A stretch of DNA of 64,000 nt from positions 511,001 through 575,000 of the forward strand of contig RSEE01000033.1 in NCBI GenBank assembly GCA_003971905.1. The letters run 5' to 3'. A program made the translations under genes and the position numbers. How positions within the stretch are numbered: the first letter of the stretch is position 1; each line of letters opens with the position of its first letter. This document shows positions 1-11,113 of the stretch, piece after piece. Below the pieces are notes generated by a model. The model was given only the letters and a program-made list of their open reading frames with translations, did no database searches and had not been told where the DNA came from. Origin of the DNA: Moniliella sp. 'wahieum' (lineage: Eukaryota > Basidiomycota > Moniliellomycetes > Moniliellales > Moniliellaceae).

Positions 1-2
1 AC

Positions 3-1813
3 ACGCTCCCCGACGACTTGACCACGCCCAATGCAGATGGAGTAGGATCGGGCACGAACGTTATTTGCCAATGGTTTCGCCGGGGCAATTGCCGTTTTGG
101 GGCCAAGTGCGCCCTTGCTCACATTTATCCCGGGCAGTCGGTCAGCGTACGTGCGCCCTCTTGGATCCTCTCTTTGTATGGTGCGGTGCTCTAACCTGCT
201 TGTGCCAACAGGAGGATTTGAGGCTGAAGCGCCCCCCGAATTACCCCACCTCTTCACCGGCACTTGTACCGCCCGCAGTGATGAACAAGGGAATGCACGC
301 CCCCCACTTCCTACCCAACCCCCCATGGCGATGGCAACCGGACGGCTCCTCTCATTCGGCCGCTAAACAGCCTAGACGCGGGACCGGTTTCAGCGGGTTC
401 TGGTTCCCCCATGGCGCACTACCCCACTCCGACACATTCGATTGGGGGGTGGTCCGTGGGATTCGACGGTGGGTTCAGCTAGGCCCAATGTACTGAATGG
501 ATGCGCGGCAGAGCAGGAGCGGGCACGATATACCAACAATTCGCATCACTGGGGCGCAGGGGTGGCCCCAACTGGTCTCTTTACTGGCTCGCCTATCTCG
601 TCTACTGCCACCAACCATTTCAGCCCCACCGACACGGATCTCGTACCTGACCTTGTTTCGAAAATGGGCTCCCTCAATTTGGACCTGGCCGATCCTGCAG
701 GCCTCGCCCACGAGGGCCTGCTGCACCCATGGGATCCAACCTCTCGCCCATCAAGTGCCAATTTGGGATCTGGTGTTACCTTTCCATCAGGAGGCCCAGG
801 TGCAACACAGCGAGGTGCCCCGGTCCCCCCAGCCGTTCTCAGGTGGGGAAGCTGTCGCACATGGCCATCTTCTATGGATGATTCTTCCTCGGACCAATCG
901 GTTTCGTGGGAGACGGGGCCCGATACGTCCCTTGGGCACAGCCTTGGTTCCGACTCTACCTTCCCAGCAATTGCCTCGCTTCCAAACGACGATAGCTGGC
1001 TGCAGCCGGGATCGTCTTTGGGGACGAGCCTGAGCGGCGGCGGGGGGGTATTTGGGACTTCCTTCTCCGGCTACAGCAATTTATCCGGTGGTTATTCCAG
1101 CACCAGCCAGTTGGACACTGCCCCCATCCTCCCTTCTTCGACAGCACGCAACAGGCATTGGAGCCAATCGGGAACGAACGTGGACCCGTTCGATCCTGGC
1201 TTGCTGCCCTCGGCCTTCACCATTCTAGCTCCACCGCTACAAGCGCTACCCCATCCAGCTTGCGGAGCAACCCTCCTCCGGGTGTACCAGGCGAGAAACG
1301 ATCGTCTTTGAACGGGATAACTACACCCATCGCTCCCATTTTGCTCCCTCCTCAGCAACGAAGGAGGAATCTGCGTCCACCTCCGTGGTTCCCCCCTGGA
1401 CGGGGGATGCGCCTACGTCCCAACAGGGCTCATTCGCCCGGGTGCAACTGATCTGTGGACCACATTTGCCATCTCCCCTTCATCTCCCTCTCGAATCTTC
1501 CCCGGGCACCCCAGGGAGACAGTCCCGCTCTCCTAAAAAAGGCGAGTGAGAGCAATGCGGGTGTCTCACCAGGGAAGTCACTCGGTTCTTGGGGGCAAAG
1601 TGGAAATACCAACAGGTTGGTGACTTCTTTGACCCTTCGCTCCCTTCTTTCTTTGACCCAGTGGTGCGCTCTTCTGTAAGCGCGACCGCCACCCCCTCGT
1701 CCCCGACCCGGCCGGAGAGCAAGAAGGAACGTGCCGAGTTAGAGAAGATGGGATTGTCGGGGCAGAAGCCCATCGCGTCAACCATCCCTTCCTCTCCTGT
1801 TGTCTCGGGTTGA
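3..1813 (+). CDS. CCCH zinc-finger protein, 3' part of gene, frame-broken
   Basis: The gene enters from the left edge already in frame. Codons at about 66-126 read a CX7CX5CX3H zinc finger (CQWFRRGNC, then RFGAKC and ALAH), the hallmark of RNA-binding CCCH proteins. An intron fits at 147-211 (GTACGT donor, CTAAC branch, CAACAG acceptor) and keeps phase. Downstream the protein is rich in Ser, Pro and Gly with no further domain. The reading frame changes several times (near 330-500, 1300 and 1580), and the last plausible stop is at 1813. Low complexity after the finger is common in fungal CCCH proteins that bind mRNA; that role is inferred. The upstream part lies outside the window, so whether there are more fingers is unknown. 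The exact C-terminal end is uncertain. Confidence 0.6.
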
Positions 1814-3068
1814 GCGCGACGCGCAGTCGGTTCATGCCTCCCCAAGGGTGAAAGGAGACGAGGAAGGGATCTCTTTGAATAACTTTGTGCCATGTCCCGA
1901 AGGGCGCTCCCTCGGGCCAAAAGCATAACGACCCTCAAGGCCGCGCACACATGGGTCCTCTTCATTGCCGTTACTATCACTTTGGGATTACTTTCGAGCT
2001 GGAAGATCGTGTACTTTTATACAAAACCGTTTATCGCTGTGTATTCTTGCTCCCGTTGCTCTGACCCCGTTCACGTACGCCCGCTCCCACTGTGTGCAAC
2101 TTCCACAACATGCTCCCGTACTGCACCCCCATCCTGCTTTGTATTCGTCCCGTGGACTTTTGTCAGCCGAACGCACTGTTGCTGCTTTCGGCGCCAACGT
2201 GAAGTTAATATGAATTTCGTCTCTCTGCATTCTGCTCCCTGTGAGCTGTCACTGTGACAACCCCTCGAGTAGGGTCGCCTTGTGTATGATTGGTTTATTT
2301 TTTGCCAAAGCGCTGTCCCAAAGAAGAATAGGCACACACTCACACACCGACCCTGCTTGCTCTCAGCTTCTGCCCTGAGTGGCTTCTTGGCCTCTAGTCG
2401 TTTTCAGTGAGCGCTACATATCCTTCACCGATCCTGGCCGATGTGACCACTACCCATCATACCTATAGAAGCATGGAGGTAATCAGAGGCCATGTTGATA
2501 CCTCAGAGGGTACCTTCTTATTGCAAAGCCACTGGTGGGGAAAACGATAGGTTTTGTTATCCTCTTTCCTCCCCCCGGATTCTCGATCGTCTACAGTGTG
2601 GTTCATCTGCGCGTTGTATGCTCTCCTTTCACCTCTCAGGAGCTGAGGCAAAAGCTGAGGCACGAGGTGACAATGACGATGCATGCCACAAGAATATGAA
2701 TGAGTGTATGCAACAGAAGGCCGATGCACAGGCAGGTGTGGGTATTAATGAGCGCGATGATGATTCACGAATCACTAGTCACTTCTCCATTACTCTCTGT
2801 ACCGAATCGACGTCGAAGCAGAGCGCACATCAGATGCACATATCACACAGGAGATGGATCACATGACGCTGGAAGCGCTGCTAAAACCTGATCAAAAGGG
2901 CGAGGAAAGTTGTTGTGCCGATCGAGATGTAGAGAGAAGCATTCTATACCAGGGTGTCGTCTCCAACTTGAACCTGTGTCGATAATAGGCCCAAGGCTAA
3001 GTATGCCCAAGTCTTAAAGGCTTGCAAGCGCTTAGTGCTTAAAAGCTCAACACGTGAGTGAGCACCCC

Positions 3069-3110
3069 ACGCGTGACATCACACTTGCTCTCACGCGACG
3101 CGTCACGCGT
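3069..3110. promoter_or_regulatory. Cluster of three ACGCGT (MCB-like) sites
   Basis: ACGCGT occurs at 3069-3074, 3098-3103 and 3105-3110. This is the core bound by the fungal G1/S factor MBF. No gene start lies within 1 kb, so the function is open. Confidence 0.35.
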
Positions 3111-3120
3111 CACAGATCTC

Positions 3121-3143
3121 ATGCATCATGCATCATGCATCAT
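3121..3143. repeat. CATGCAT/CATCATG short tandem repeat
   Basis: An ATGCATC-type heptamer is repeated about three times. Similar short runs recur near 27170, 40916 and 48236, all between genes. Confidence 0.6.
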
Positions 3144-3234
3144 CCCTGTTGAATAAAGCGGCGTGGACGTTTGCGCAATGTTCTGACGAAGCGGGCGTGC
3201 CATGGGCGTAAGAGGAGTCACCCGCGCACATGGG

Positions 3235-3400
3235 TGATACATTCCCTCCAGCGTGGAACGGTGGACCGGCGGCTGCGGTGGCAACGGGGGAACGGTGGCT
3301 GAGGTGGCGAGCAAACACCAAGCACCAAGCACCTGACCGGGCCCTTGGCCCGGTGGTCCTCTAATGTATATATCATCGATCATCGAGCATCGACATCATA
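3235..3400 (+). repeat. Dispersed repeat, copy 1
   Basis: This stretch matches the reverse complement of about 48530-48815. Shared blocks include CCAGCGTGGAACGGTGG, a GGGGGAACGGTGGCT block followed by (A/G)AGGTGGCG, and a GGCCCGGTGGTCCT block next to a CCGGGCC hairpin. The copy has one unit of a block that is tandemly repeated in the other copy. Family type is unknown; a small non-autonomous element is possible. Confidence 0.55.
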
Positions 3401-3830
3401 CATCACATGCAGTATCCATCACCCATCAATGCATCAGCTTCGACCCCAATATATCGTCAGGCCTCAGGCCCTCAGGCCTTCAGGGAGGAGATGGTTGAAG
3501 TTGGAGCTTCCCAAGTCGGGTTAATGGACGTCGAGATGTAAGAGTCGGGCGAATACGAGTGAGACCGAGTACCAAGGGAAGCCAAGGCACTGGTAGGAGA
3601 GGGGAGAACAGGATCAGCGGAAAGAGTGGTGAGAAGATTCCCCTGATTAGCTAAGAGACGTGAACGAGATGCATCAATATTCAATGGCGCTCGGGCGTTA
3701 ATCTGGAAGCGATGTGGGCGCACCTTTTAGGTTTGCTTCGGTCGGATTATGAGGATGCTGGTGAGAGATCCAAGAAAGAAGATACACGGAGAATAGGTTG
3801 CGCCACACATCCTTACACCACGCCACACTC

Positions 3831-3953
3831 CCGGTGACCGGTGACCTGCGAGCGATGATCTTGACTTGGCAAGGACTCGGACTGAGCGCGAGTGCTCGCC
3901 AAGCTTGCAGCCCTGACTGCCTTGGCGGGGGGTCACCGGTCACCGGTCACCGG
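3831..3953. repeat. Inverted repeat with CCGGTGA arms
   Basis: The left arm at 3831-3846 is CCGGTGACCGGTGACC. The right arm at 3931-3953 is made of GGTCACC units and contains its exact reverse complement. The arms are separated by about 85 bases. The structure could fold into a hairpin or be the ends of a small transposable element. Confidence 0.55.
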
Positions 3954-4464
3954 AGAGGTCGCCGTCACATGCACATGTCACATGTCGCATGTCACAATGG
4001 CTCGGACTAGTCGCTGGCGGTGGACAAAAAAAGACAGACGTACTGCGCAGGGTCCGGGGAGCTGAACGGCCCTTTGCCCGACGGCGTCTGTGGCGCTTTA
4101 CCCAAACGGACAAATGTGCGGCGGGCGGGACAACAGTTTGGATAAAATCATACCGGATACTGACGCCGTGCCCAGCTCATGTTAGGCGAGAGTCTCACTC
4201 TGCCGCCGTGCGGAGAGGAGGGGGCGCAGTGTGACGTCGGTCCTGGCTGACTTCGGCACAACTGCACCGCAGCAAATTTTTCAGCCTCCGTCGCGGTGTT
4301 GTGTGGGTCGCGCTCCGAGGTACGCAGAATAAAACGTTCGGCCTCCTCGGGCAAGGATCTGCCAACGCGTGTGGAGAGGGGCGGGGTGCTGGTGTTCAGG
4401 TTGAGGAGACACTTCGAGCCCTGCGCCCGAGAGAGCGATGGGCACGGACTTATTGTGCGCGAAC

Positions 4465-4482
4465 GCGGGGATATATACAGTT
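4465..4482 (+). promoter_or_regulatory. TATA-like element before amino-acid permease
   Basis: GGGATATATACAG lies about 70-80 bases upstream of the ATG at 4548, a plausible TATA box position for a fungal promoter. Confidence 0.35.
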
Positions 4483-4547
4483 TTCTATTGGCATTGCCTC
4501 ACGCTAGAGTTCCTTCTTCATTCCGACCACTGGGCATCTGTCTCAAC

Positions 4548-6097
4548 ATGTTCGGCAGAGAACGCACACCATCTCCTGCTCGCACGAATGGAACCAGCTT
4601 CCGCTCTGAGCTGGACAGCAAGATCCCCGAAAAGGGGGATATCGAGGAATTGGGGACGGTTCGACGAGGGACAAGGCCCCTCCCTGGAAAAACCGCCAGT
4701 CGAGGAGCGCGGCGTATTCGAAGTTGAAGACGGCGAAGATGGAGTAAAACTTATGGGGTGGAAGTTTGCTTCTGTCCTCGTCGTTAAGGTGGCGTACGGA
4801 ATTGGTGTCATGGGCATTCCCCCACCTTCTCTACCCTCGGCTTTGTTGGCGGCATCATCTGTCTCCTGGTGCTCTGGTGTCTGAGCACACTCAGTGCAGT
4901 GTATGTTGCTCGGGTACGAGTCCGTCACCCTCAAATTCACACATTGCCGATTTTGGTACTATCCTTGGTGGCCCAGCAATGGGGGAGGCATTCGGAGCGA
5001 TCTACATTGTCCTCATGATCCTTGTCGCTGGCTCTTCCATTTCAACCCTGACGATTGCTCTTAATGCGGTCTCATCCCACGCTATTTGCACAGTAGCCTG
5101 GGCCGGGGTGGCCTGCGGTATCGTCTTCATTGCCGGTGCTGCCATGCCTGACATGGAGAGGGTCGCGTTCATCTCTTGGCTCGGGCTGGGCTGCATCTTT
5201 ATCGCCAACTGGGTTTTGACGATCGCGGTGTTGGTCAAGGGAAACCCACCTGACCGCCCGGAGGGCGCCTCTCTTGGCGTATCGGTCAAAGTTTCGGTAC
5301 CTTTCTGGCAGGCGATGAACGCAGTCTGCAGCCAGCTGTTTGCCTGCACCGGCTCGCCCATGTTCTTCTCCATTTCGGCCGAGATGAAGCACCCGGAACA
5401 GTTTATCCGCAGCACGTTAGTCGGCAACACATTCCTTATTGCCAACTATATTATCATTGGTTGCTGCATGTACGCCCGCGCTGGCAAGTACCTTGCTAGT
5501 CCTGCATTCAACACGGCCGGGCACACATTCCGGATCATCTGTTATGCCATTGCTTTGTTCGGCCTGTTTATCTCATGCCTTCTTCTCACCCATTTGGGCG
5601 CCAAGTACATGTTTGTTCGTCTATTGCGGGGAACGCGCCATTTGGCCCACCGGACCAAGACCCATCAACTCGTCTGGACCCTGTGCTTCTTCACCATTCT
5701 TGTCCTTGGTTTCATCCTTGCCATGGCCATCCCTATCTTTTCGCAACTCGTGTCGTTGGTGGGCGCGCTGACGGGTGGGTTGCTGGTGATTGTATTAACG
5801 TCGCTGCTGATGCTCTATGCGCTGTCGGATGACCCTACGGGAGCCAGCGATTCTGCCGTCGAGAAGGACCCCTCGATCAAACAGCCTGGCAGGTCAACAT
5901 GGGTCCGTCAGGCATGGCGTCGCGGCACACGCGGCTGCTTATCAGATCGGATCCACTTTGCTGTCGCGCTCGCAATCATGGCGCTCGGTCTGTTCATTGC
6001 GGCGGCAGGGCTGTACGGGTCGATCGAGTCGATCATCGTAAGCTATGATACTGGGGAGGTGGGACATGCCTTTTCTTGCGCAGACAACTCCGTCTAA
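4548..6097 (+). CDS. Neutral amino-acid permease (AAAP family, mtr-like)
   Basis: This is a plasma- or vacuolar-membrane transporter of the AAAP/Aa_trans family, resembling Neurospora mtr-type neutral amino-acid permeases. It starts at MFGRERTPSPARTNG with a charged cytosolic N-terminus of about 70 residues. The family segment GWKFASVLVVKVAYGIGVMG follows (TM1), then TM2 and a tail of about ten hydrophobic helices, including the typical ALNAVSSHAICT, FFSISAEMKHPEQF, YLASPAFNTAGH and KYMFVRLLRGTRHL motifs. Length is near 500 residues, as expected. Two or three single-base frame shifts near 4690-4930 separate the N-terminal segment and TM1-TM2 from the long intact frame that begins about 4930. 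The motifs read cleanly on each side, so sequence error is the likely cause. Substrate specificity is inferred only from family membership. Confidence 0.85.
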
Positions 6098-7150
6098 AGC
6101 CGGCAAGAAATGCACTACGCAACACATGTATGGTGGCCATGCCACTCCTGCGACGGGACCCATCGGAAGAGAGGCACGATGCCTCTGCTGCAGCACACTT
6201 TTACCCTTCTCTTTTTGTTGTTTGTTACTGGCGCGTTGAACGTGCGGTTCCTCGAGTTGCTCTCTTGATATCCTTGTGCCACTTGAAGCTTGAAGAAGGA
6301 TGGTGGCACCCACCTCATTTTAATAAGCAGAACGCAGGCCCTCAGCACCTCAGCGCCATTGCATGTAACCCTCTGCATTCTGCACCAATCATCTTGGGAT
6401 CTTCTATGGATCTTTGCTATTGTATTCTCCCAGACCCTAAAACCGCGGTGAGAGTTCCACAAAATGCTTTAAATCGTTCTGTAATAAAGCCTAAGACCTA
6501 AGGCCTAAGAGCAATTGGGATGTGGTTGATATACGCATTGTCGATGATTGATAGGTGGTGGTGATTCTGTAAACGTGTTAGTACTACATACATGTCACCA
6601 CGTAGGTGAACGAAAGCGCATATGGGCACAGATGTAATGATCAAAATTTAATGAGCCATTGACGATATCATGGTGGTGGCACTTGTGGTCTTCCGCTTGA
6701 ACGTTGGTGTCACGGGCGGGCGCCGCCAGGGGGGCCGCCCTGGGGTTTTTTGGGGTACAATCCCTTAGGCGACGGTAGGTCGACTCACGGTAGTTTCGGG
6801 CTTAGGCTGGTTGGTGTGTCCGAGCGGAGCTAGGGACGAGGAGAGGCCTTTGGTGGGGCGGCTGCACGTGTGGCAAGGCTGCGTCTGCACCGGCTTGGGC
6901 CGTAGTAACGTGTCTGAAGCCTCCGGGACTTAGGGACGGGAGGAGGCAGCGGCGGACAAACACTGCCTTAACTGGGACTGGGAATCGCCGCGACCGAAGG
7001 AGGGCTCGCGCGATTGGACTGACGAAGGGCTGGAGGACGAGGTCGGAGGAGATGTCGGACGCTAACAAGAGGAGCTGCCTGTACTGGATCAATTGGCTGG
7101 AAACGGGCAGGAGTCGGACAGGATAGGCGGGAAAGGGACGAAGGTGGAGA

Positions 7151-7200
7151 CGAGAGATGACGAGAGATGACGAGAGATGACGAGAGATGACGAGAATGGA
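7151..7200. repeat. 10-base tandem repeat (CGAGAGATGA)n
   Basis: Four perfect copies of CGAGAGATGA at 7151-7190 are followed by a degenerate fifth. Confidence 0.9.
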
Positions 7201-8476
7201 AGGTGGGGGAAAAGATCCCCATCAACCAGGGGTACAGGCAGGACCAAAAGGGAAACAGATACAAGAGGGGGTGTAGAAAGGAAGACATGTCAAAAGCGGG
7301 GTTGGTCGCCACAGGCGCGACCGAGAAAGGAAACGGAAACGGGGACGGGACGGCAGATGCCGCCACGGCACTGGAAGCTCGGTGGCCTTATTTAGGCCGG
7401 CCGACTTGGACTTGGGCGGGGGGCGACTATTGTCGCACGGAGCATGACCCTTCGGGCCACGGTACTTAATTTAGCCAACCGTCATCACACTTGGTTGGCC
7501 TGCGGTGCACGCTCTACTGGGCATGTGCGGAGCAGGCGGGCCTTAGCTTGGGTCGGACCATCTCGTGTCCGCCGCAACCCGTGACAGTTGGTGTACATAG
7601 GAGCACCACAGAGTGCAGTGGGCCCACAGCGAGTTCGCTTGGACTGTTGCCAACATAATGCCTCAATGCTGGCAGACAACGCACATTCAACATGGCTGAA
7701 AAGCCGCATAGCTAATCCAAAATGCCGGTAACAAGGTTCCGGATAGATTGTGAGGACTACGTGCGAAATTCAAGGTGGGCAAGGCCCACAAGATTGTGCA
7801 CCAGAAATTTCGATTAGCCATGCGTCCTATCGGGGAGACAGGGGAAGAGGCATGACGATAATGAATAAGAGCATAAGGCCAAGTATAATGGGCACGCTAC
7901 CGCCAGAGACACATGCTCCCTGGGTGGCCGTTCTGACTCATACACTCTACTACCCTGCCCCTGGGGGGATGGCTGCTGGTTGATGGCCTAGTACGGAGGA
8001 TGGATGAAAAATGGAAACACGGAAGGGCTCGGCGAGGCTGGGTTGGCGAGGGACGCGGGAGGACAGGGCATAGCCATTGTATGGAAGCGGGCGGACTGGA
8101 GTGGATGTGGCGGCGGTCCCAGCCAATGCCAGCGTCGACGTTGGGGTGGCTGGGACGGACACTCTGGCAAGCGGGGAGTTCAGCCGAAGCGAGCGCTATG
8201 CGGTATGGCGCCATGATCGATGACGTATTGGCCACGGTGTAGCAGCCTGGGGGCACGGGTGCTGCGGCGTGGCTCGAGGCGTGGTGCTGCTGTGGTGTGC
8301 CTTGGCTGCCCCCCTGCCGCTCCGGCGCATGGGCCTGTGAGACGCTCTGTGGGCGTGGCATGTCGGCATGGGGCCAGCACGGCGCTTGCCCTCGCTTGCT
8401 GCGCCGCCCGATTTGGAGTGTTGCGATCGCCAGCACCGCATCAGGAACTGACCGCGTGCCTGCCACCCACCCGCTG

Positions 8477-8681
8477 ACGCGTGACGTGCATCCGGCCACG
8501 GCGTCTGTCACATGTAAGGCATCATGCGTCCCCTCCAGCATGCCCCACTCCCCTGCGCGCTGGTGCCGCTCCGAGGATCAGACACTAGGTCGCTTTGCGC
8601 GGCACCTACACCCTCCCAACACGGGTCTGAACCTGGCGTGCCCCAATCACAGCGGGGGGGCAGTCCTGCCTGCATACGCGT
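8477..8681. promoter_or_regulatory. Two ACGCGT (MCB) sites upstream of G1 cyclin
   Basis: ACGCGT is present at 8477-8482 and 8676-8681, roughly 460 and 260 bases before the cyclin start. MBF-type factors bind this core and drive G1/S transcription in yeasts. The role here is inferred from the site and the nature of the gene. Confidence 0.45.
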
Positions 8682-8794
8682 CCCACTGTTCTCCTCTTGC
8701 ACCAGCTACTGGCTACCCCACCTGCCATATACCATCCACATCCACTACGAATCCGCCTCTCCCCCCTCACCCTCCTTCCCCTCCTTTACGCTTT

Positions 8795-8836
8795 ACACCA
8801 TCACCACCACCACCACCACCACCACCACCACCACCA
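8795..8836. repeat. (CCA)n microsatellite in cyclin 5' leader
   Basis: About 13 nearly perfect CAC/CCA units lie about 100 bases before the ATG of the cyclin gene, probably in its 5' untranslated leader. Confidence 0.85.
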
Positions 8837-8937
8837 CTCCCCCCACCGCCACTGCCGCTACCATCTCCGCTCCTCGCCCCTACACTCTTTTTACCTGGCC
8901 GCCTGCCGCTACCAATCCTCGCTCACCAACCACCAGC

Positions 8938-10523
8938 ATGTCCTCCAGCTCCGACGTGCGTCGGGGGCGCACCTCAACCATCTCTGGCTCCCACTCCTCG
9001 AGCCGGCGTGGCAACCCGATGGCCGCGAACAAGCATCAATCCGGTCTGCCCGCCTTCCATCACAGCCTGTCTGTCCAGCATTCCGTCTTCAATCCACCCC
9101 CAGCAATCCCAGTGCCCGCATTACCCATTGCCCCTACTCTTTCGACCACTCATGCGCTGGCAGAGTCTGCAGCTCCACCTCCCTGCCCCCTTCTCTGTTC
9201 CCAGGCTCAGCCGGACCCACAAGGTCTCTCACGTTTCTCGCCGCACACGCCCCCCTTGTCTCGTCCTGCCTCTGGAAGGCGCGAGCGCATTCGTCAATCC
9301 CGGTCCTCGCGCCATGATATCTTCGACTCAGAGTACCAGGATGAGATTGTAGCACATTTGCATCGCCTTGAGGTGTGTACTTTCCCTTTGAACCCCCGTC
9401 TTGTATCCTGCGCTTTGGGTACTGACTCACGCGACTGGCCTATCAGGAGTCAACGCGGCCCTCGCTCAACCTGATGGACACCCAGCCAGAGGTAACCTGG
9501 TCCATGAGGCCATTCGTGGTGGACTTTATGGTTGAGATGCATTCGGTGTTTGATTTTCGCCCCGAGACGCTGTACGTGGGAGTAGGCCTTCTGGATCGAT
9601 ACTTGAGCAAGCGGGTGGTCCTGAAGAAACACTACCAGCTTGCTGGTGCGACTGCGATGTGGGTGGCGGCCAAGTATGAGGACGAAAAGGATTCGGTGCC
9701 GACGGCGTCCGAGCTGGTGACCATGTGCTGCAATGCGGTGGACGAGTCGGCATTTCACCAAATGGAAGCGCATATTCTGTCTACTGTACAGTACGACCTT
9801 GGACGTCCTTCACATGAGACTTGGCTCCGGCTGTACCTTCACCAGGCTCATCTGCACAAGGGCTCTGACTCGGCAGTGATAAGAGCGGTGGCTCGTATGT
9901 TGCTCGACATCACCCTTTACCACCGCTCCTTGGTCTCCATGGCTCCGAGCCAAATTGCCAAGGGTGCCCTGTACGTGGCCCAGATGCTGCATGGTCGTGG
10001 TAGCGTGGGGGCCTTGTCAGCCACTGATCTCGCCAGGGATCTGCCATTGCAACGGATGGGCAAGGAGGTGTACCGAGCGGTTCAAAAGCTGATGGCAATT
10101 CTTCTGGACGAGGATGTATCGAATATTGTTCGGCGCAAGTATCGCGAAGCATTCCACAAGACCCAGGAGCGCATTCACTTAATGTTTTCACCCAGCCCGT
10201 CTTCGTCGCAGATGCTGAGTCCTAGCCAAATGCGAAGGAGTGTGCTGGCCACACCACCCGCGCGTGGACGAGAGGCTTCTTTGCCCCCTTCCCCGAGTTT
10301 GTGCCTTACTCCAGTAACGGCCATCACTGCCGACGAGGACGATGGAGTGCCGCTCACTCCTTCAAACATGCTTTCCCCTCTGCCGGGAGATGGAGACGTC
10401 TCCATCGACAACGGGATGGACTTGTCTCCCTCAAAGTTCAAGTCATCCAAGTCTGCTGTGCCGTTGGTCGCGCCAGCCATGGGTCCCCAGATTGTCATTG
10501 ACACAGCACAAGGTAACACCTGA
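8938..10523 (+). CDS. CLN1: G1/S cyclin (CLN1-like)
   Basis: This is the regulatory subunit that would activate the Cdk1 kinase for G1/S entry. The ATG at 8938 opens a Ser/Arg-rich N-terminus. Intron 9373-9446 (74 bases) is in phase 0, and the second exon runs intact to 10523, giving 503 residues. The Cyclin_N fold starts just before the intron (EYQDEIVAHLHRLE) and continues with TWSMRPFVVDFMVEMH, ETLYVGVGLLDRYLS and AATAMWVAAKYEDEK-like blocks (the middle block here begins AGATAMWVAAKYEDEK), followed by a Cyclin_C-like helix set. The tail has several S/T-P sites (SPSPSSSQ, LTPVT, LSPSK), typical of unstable G1 cyclins. An alternative end is possible: a GTAACA donor at 10512 spliced to ATGCAG at 10688 would extend the tail to a stop at 10762. 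Upstream MCB sites fit cell-cycle control. Assignment to the Cln/Puc1 class rather than B-type is by motif resemblance. Confidence 0.85.
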
Positions 10524-11113
10524 CCTCACTTGCCACCTTTCCCTTGCCATGCACATGTCCCTTGGCTTCCACTTTTCCTTTTCCGTCCCATCATGCTTTG
10601 CCCTGTCATGTCCTGTCCCGTTCTGTCCTGTTCTTCCCTGTCCGTTGTTCCCGCTCTCGCTGCATCTCACCAGCTTTTCCTTATGCAGGCACCCTTCGAC
10701 CTGCTTCGCTACCCCTCGGGTCGCCACGGCATCTATCACCCTTCGCTTTCGCCCGTTATTAGAGCCTCTTTCCTCTGGTCCCCACTTTGGGCCCCCCTCA
10801 TTTCACTTTAGTCTGTTCATGGACCACGCGTGGGGCACCTAGGGGGGCTTTTTACCAACTATTCAGGCGATCACCGGCGTAGGAGGTCTTAATATATGCA
10901 TGCTTGTTGCCATTTGCTTCCATTCTGGGTGCTGAGCCCACAAATCTAGCCCGAATGCCTTCACCCCTGCTGCCGCATCACCCGCGTGCCCGCCAACACG
11001 ACCTGGGCCAATGCGGCGGTTAGGGTGGGTGAGAGAGGGGTGGACTCTTGGTTGGCCAGTGCGTCGGAGGCCCATTCGACCAAGTCGGACGTGCTCGCAC
11101 GCGCCCCTTCGGA

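Larger units (their letters stand above)
1814..4547. other. Gene-poor stretch with repeats
   Basis: No open frame here carries recognisable motifs or consistent splice sites. The stretch holds a cluster of ACGCGT sites (3069-3110), a short CATCATG-type repeat (3121-3143), one copy of a dispersed repeat (about 3235-3400), and a long inverted repeat (3831-3953). An uncharacterised open frame at 1892-2257 has one hydrophobic segment but nothing else in its favour. Confidence 0.5.
6098..8937. other. Intergenic stretch, no supported gene
   Basis: Only weak overlapping frames occur (for example the minus-strand frames at 6802-7366 and 7897-8541), with biased Pro/Ser/Arg composition and no motifs. 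It contains a 10-base tandem repeat at 7151-7200 and, toward the cyclin gene, two ACGCGT sites and a CCA microsatellite. Confidence 0.5.

Noticed and set aside
1892-2257. Short membrane protein ORF
   Set aside because: One hydrophobic stretch only, no conserved motif and no supporting splice or promoter signals.
10544-10842. Separate genes after the cyclin stop
   Set aside because: Pyrimidine-rich sequence opens several frames by composition. At most it is an alternative last exon of the cyclin.
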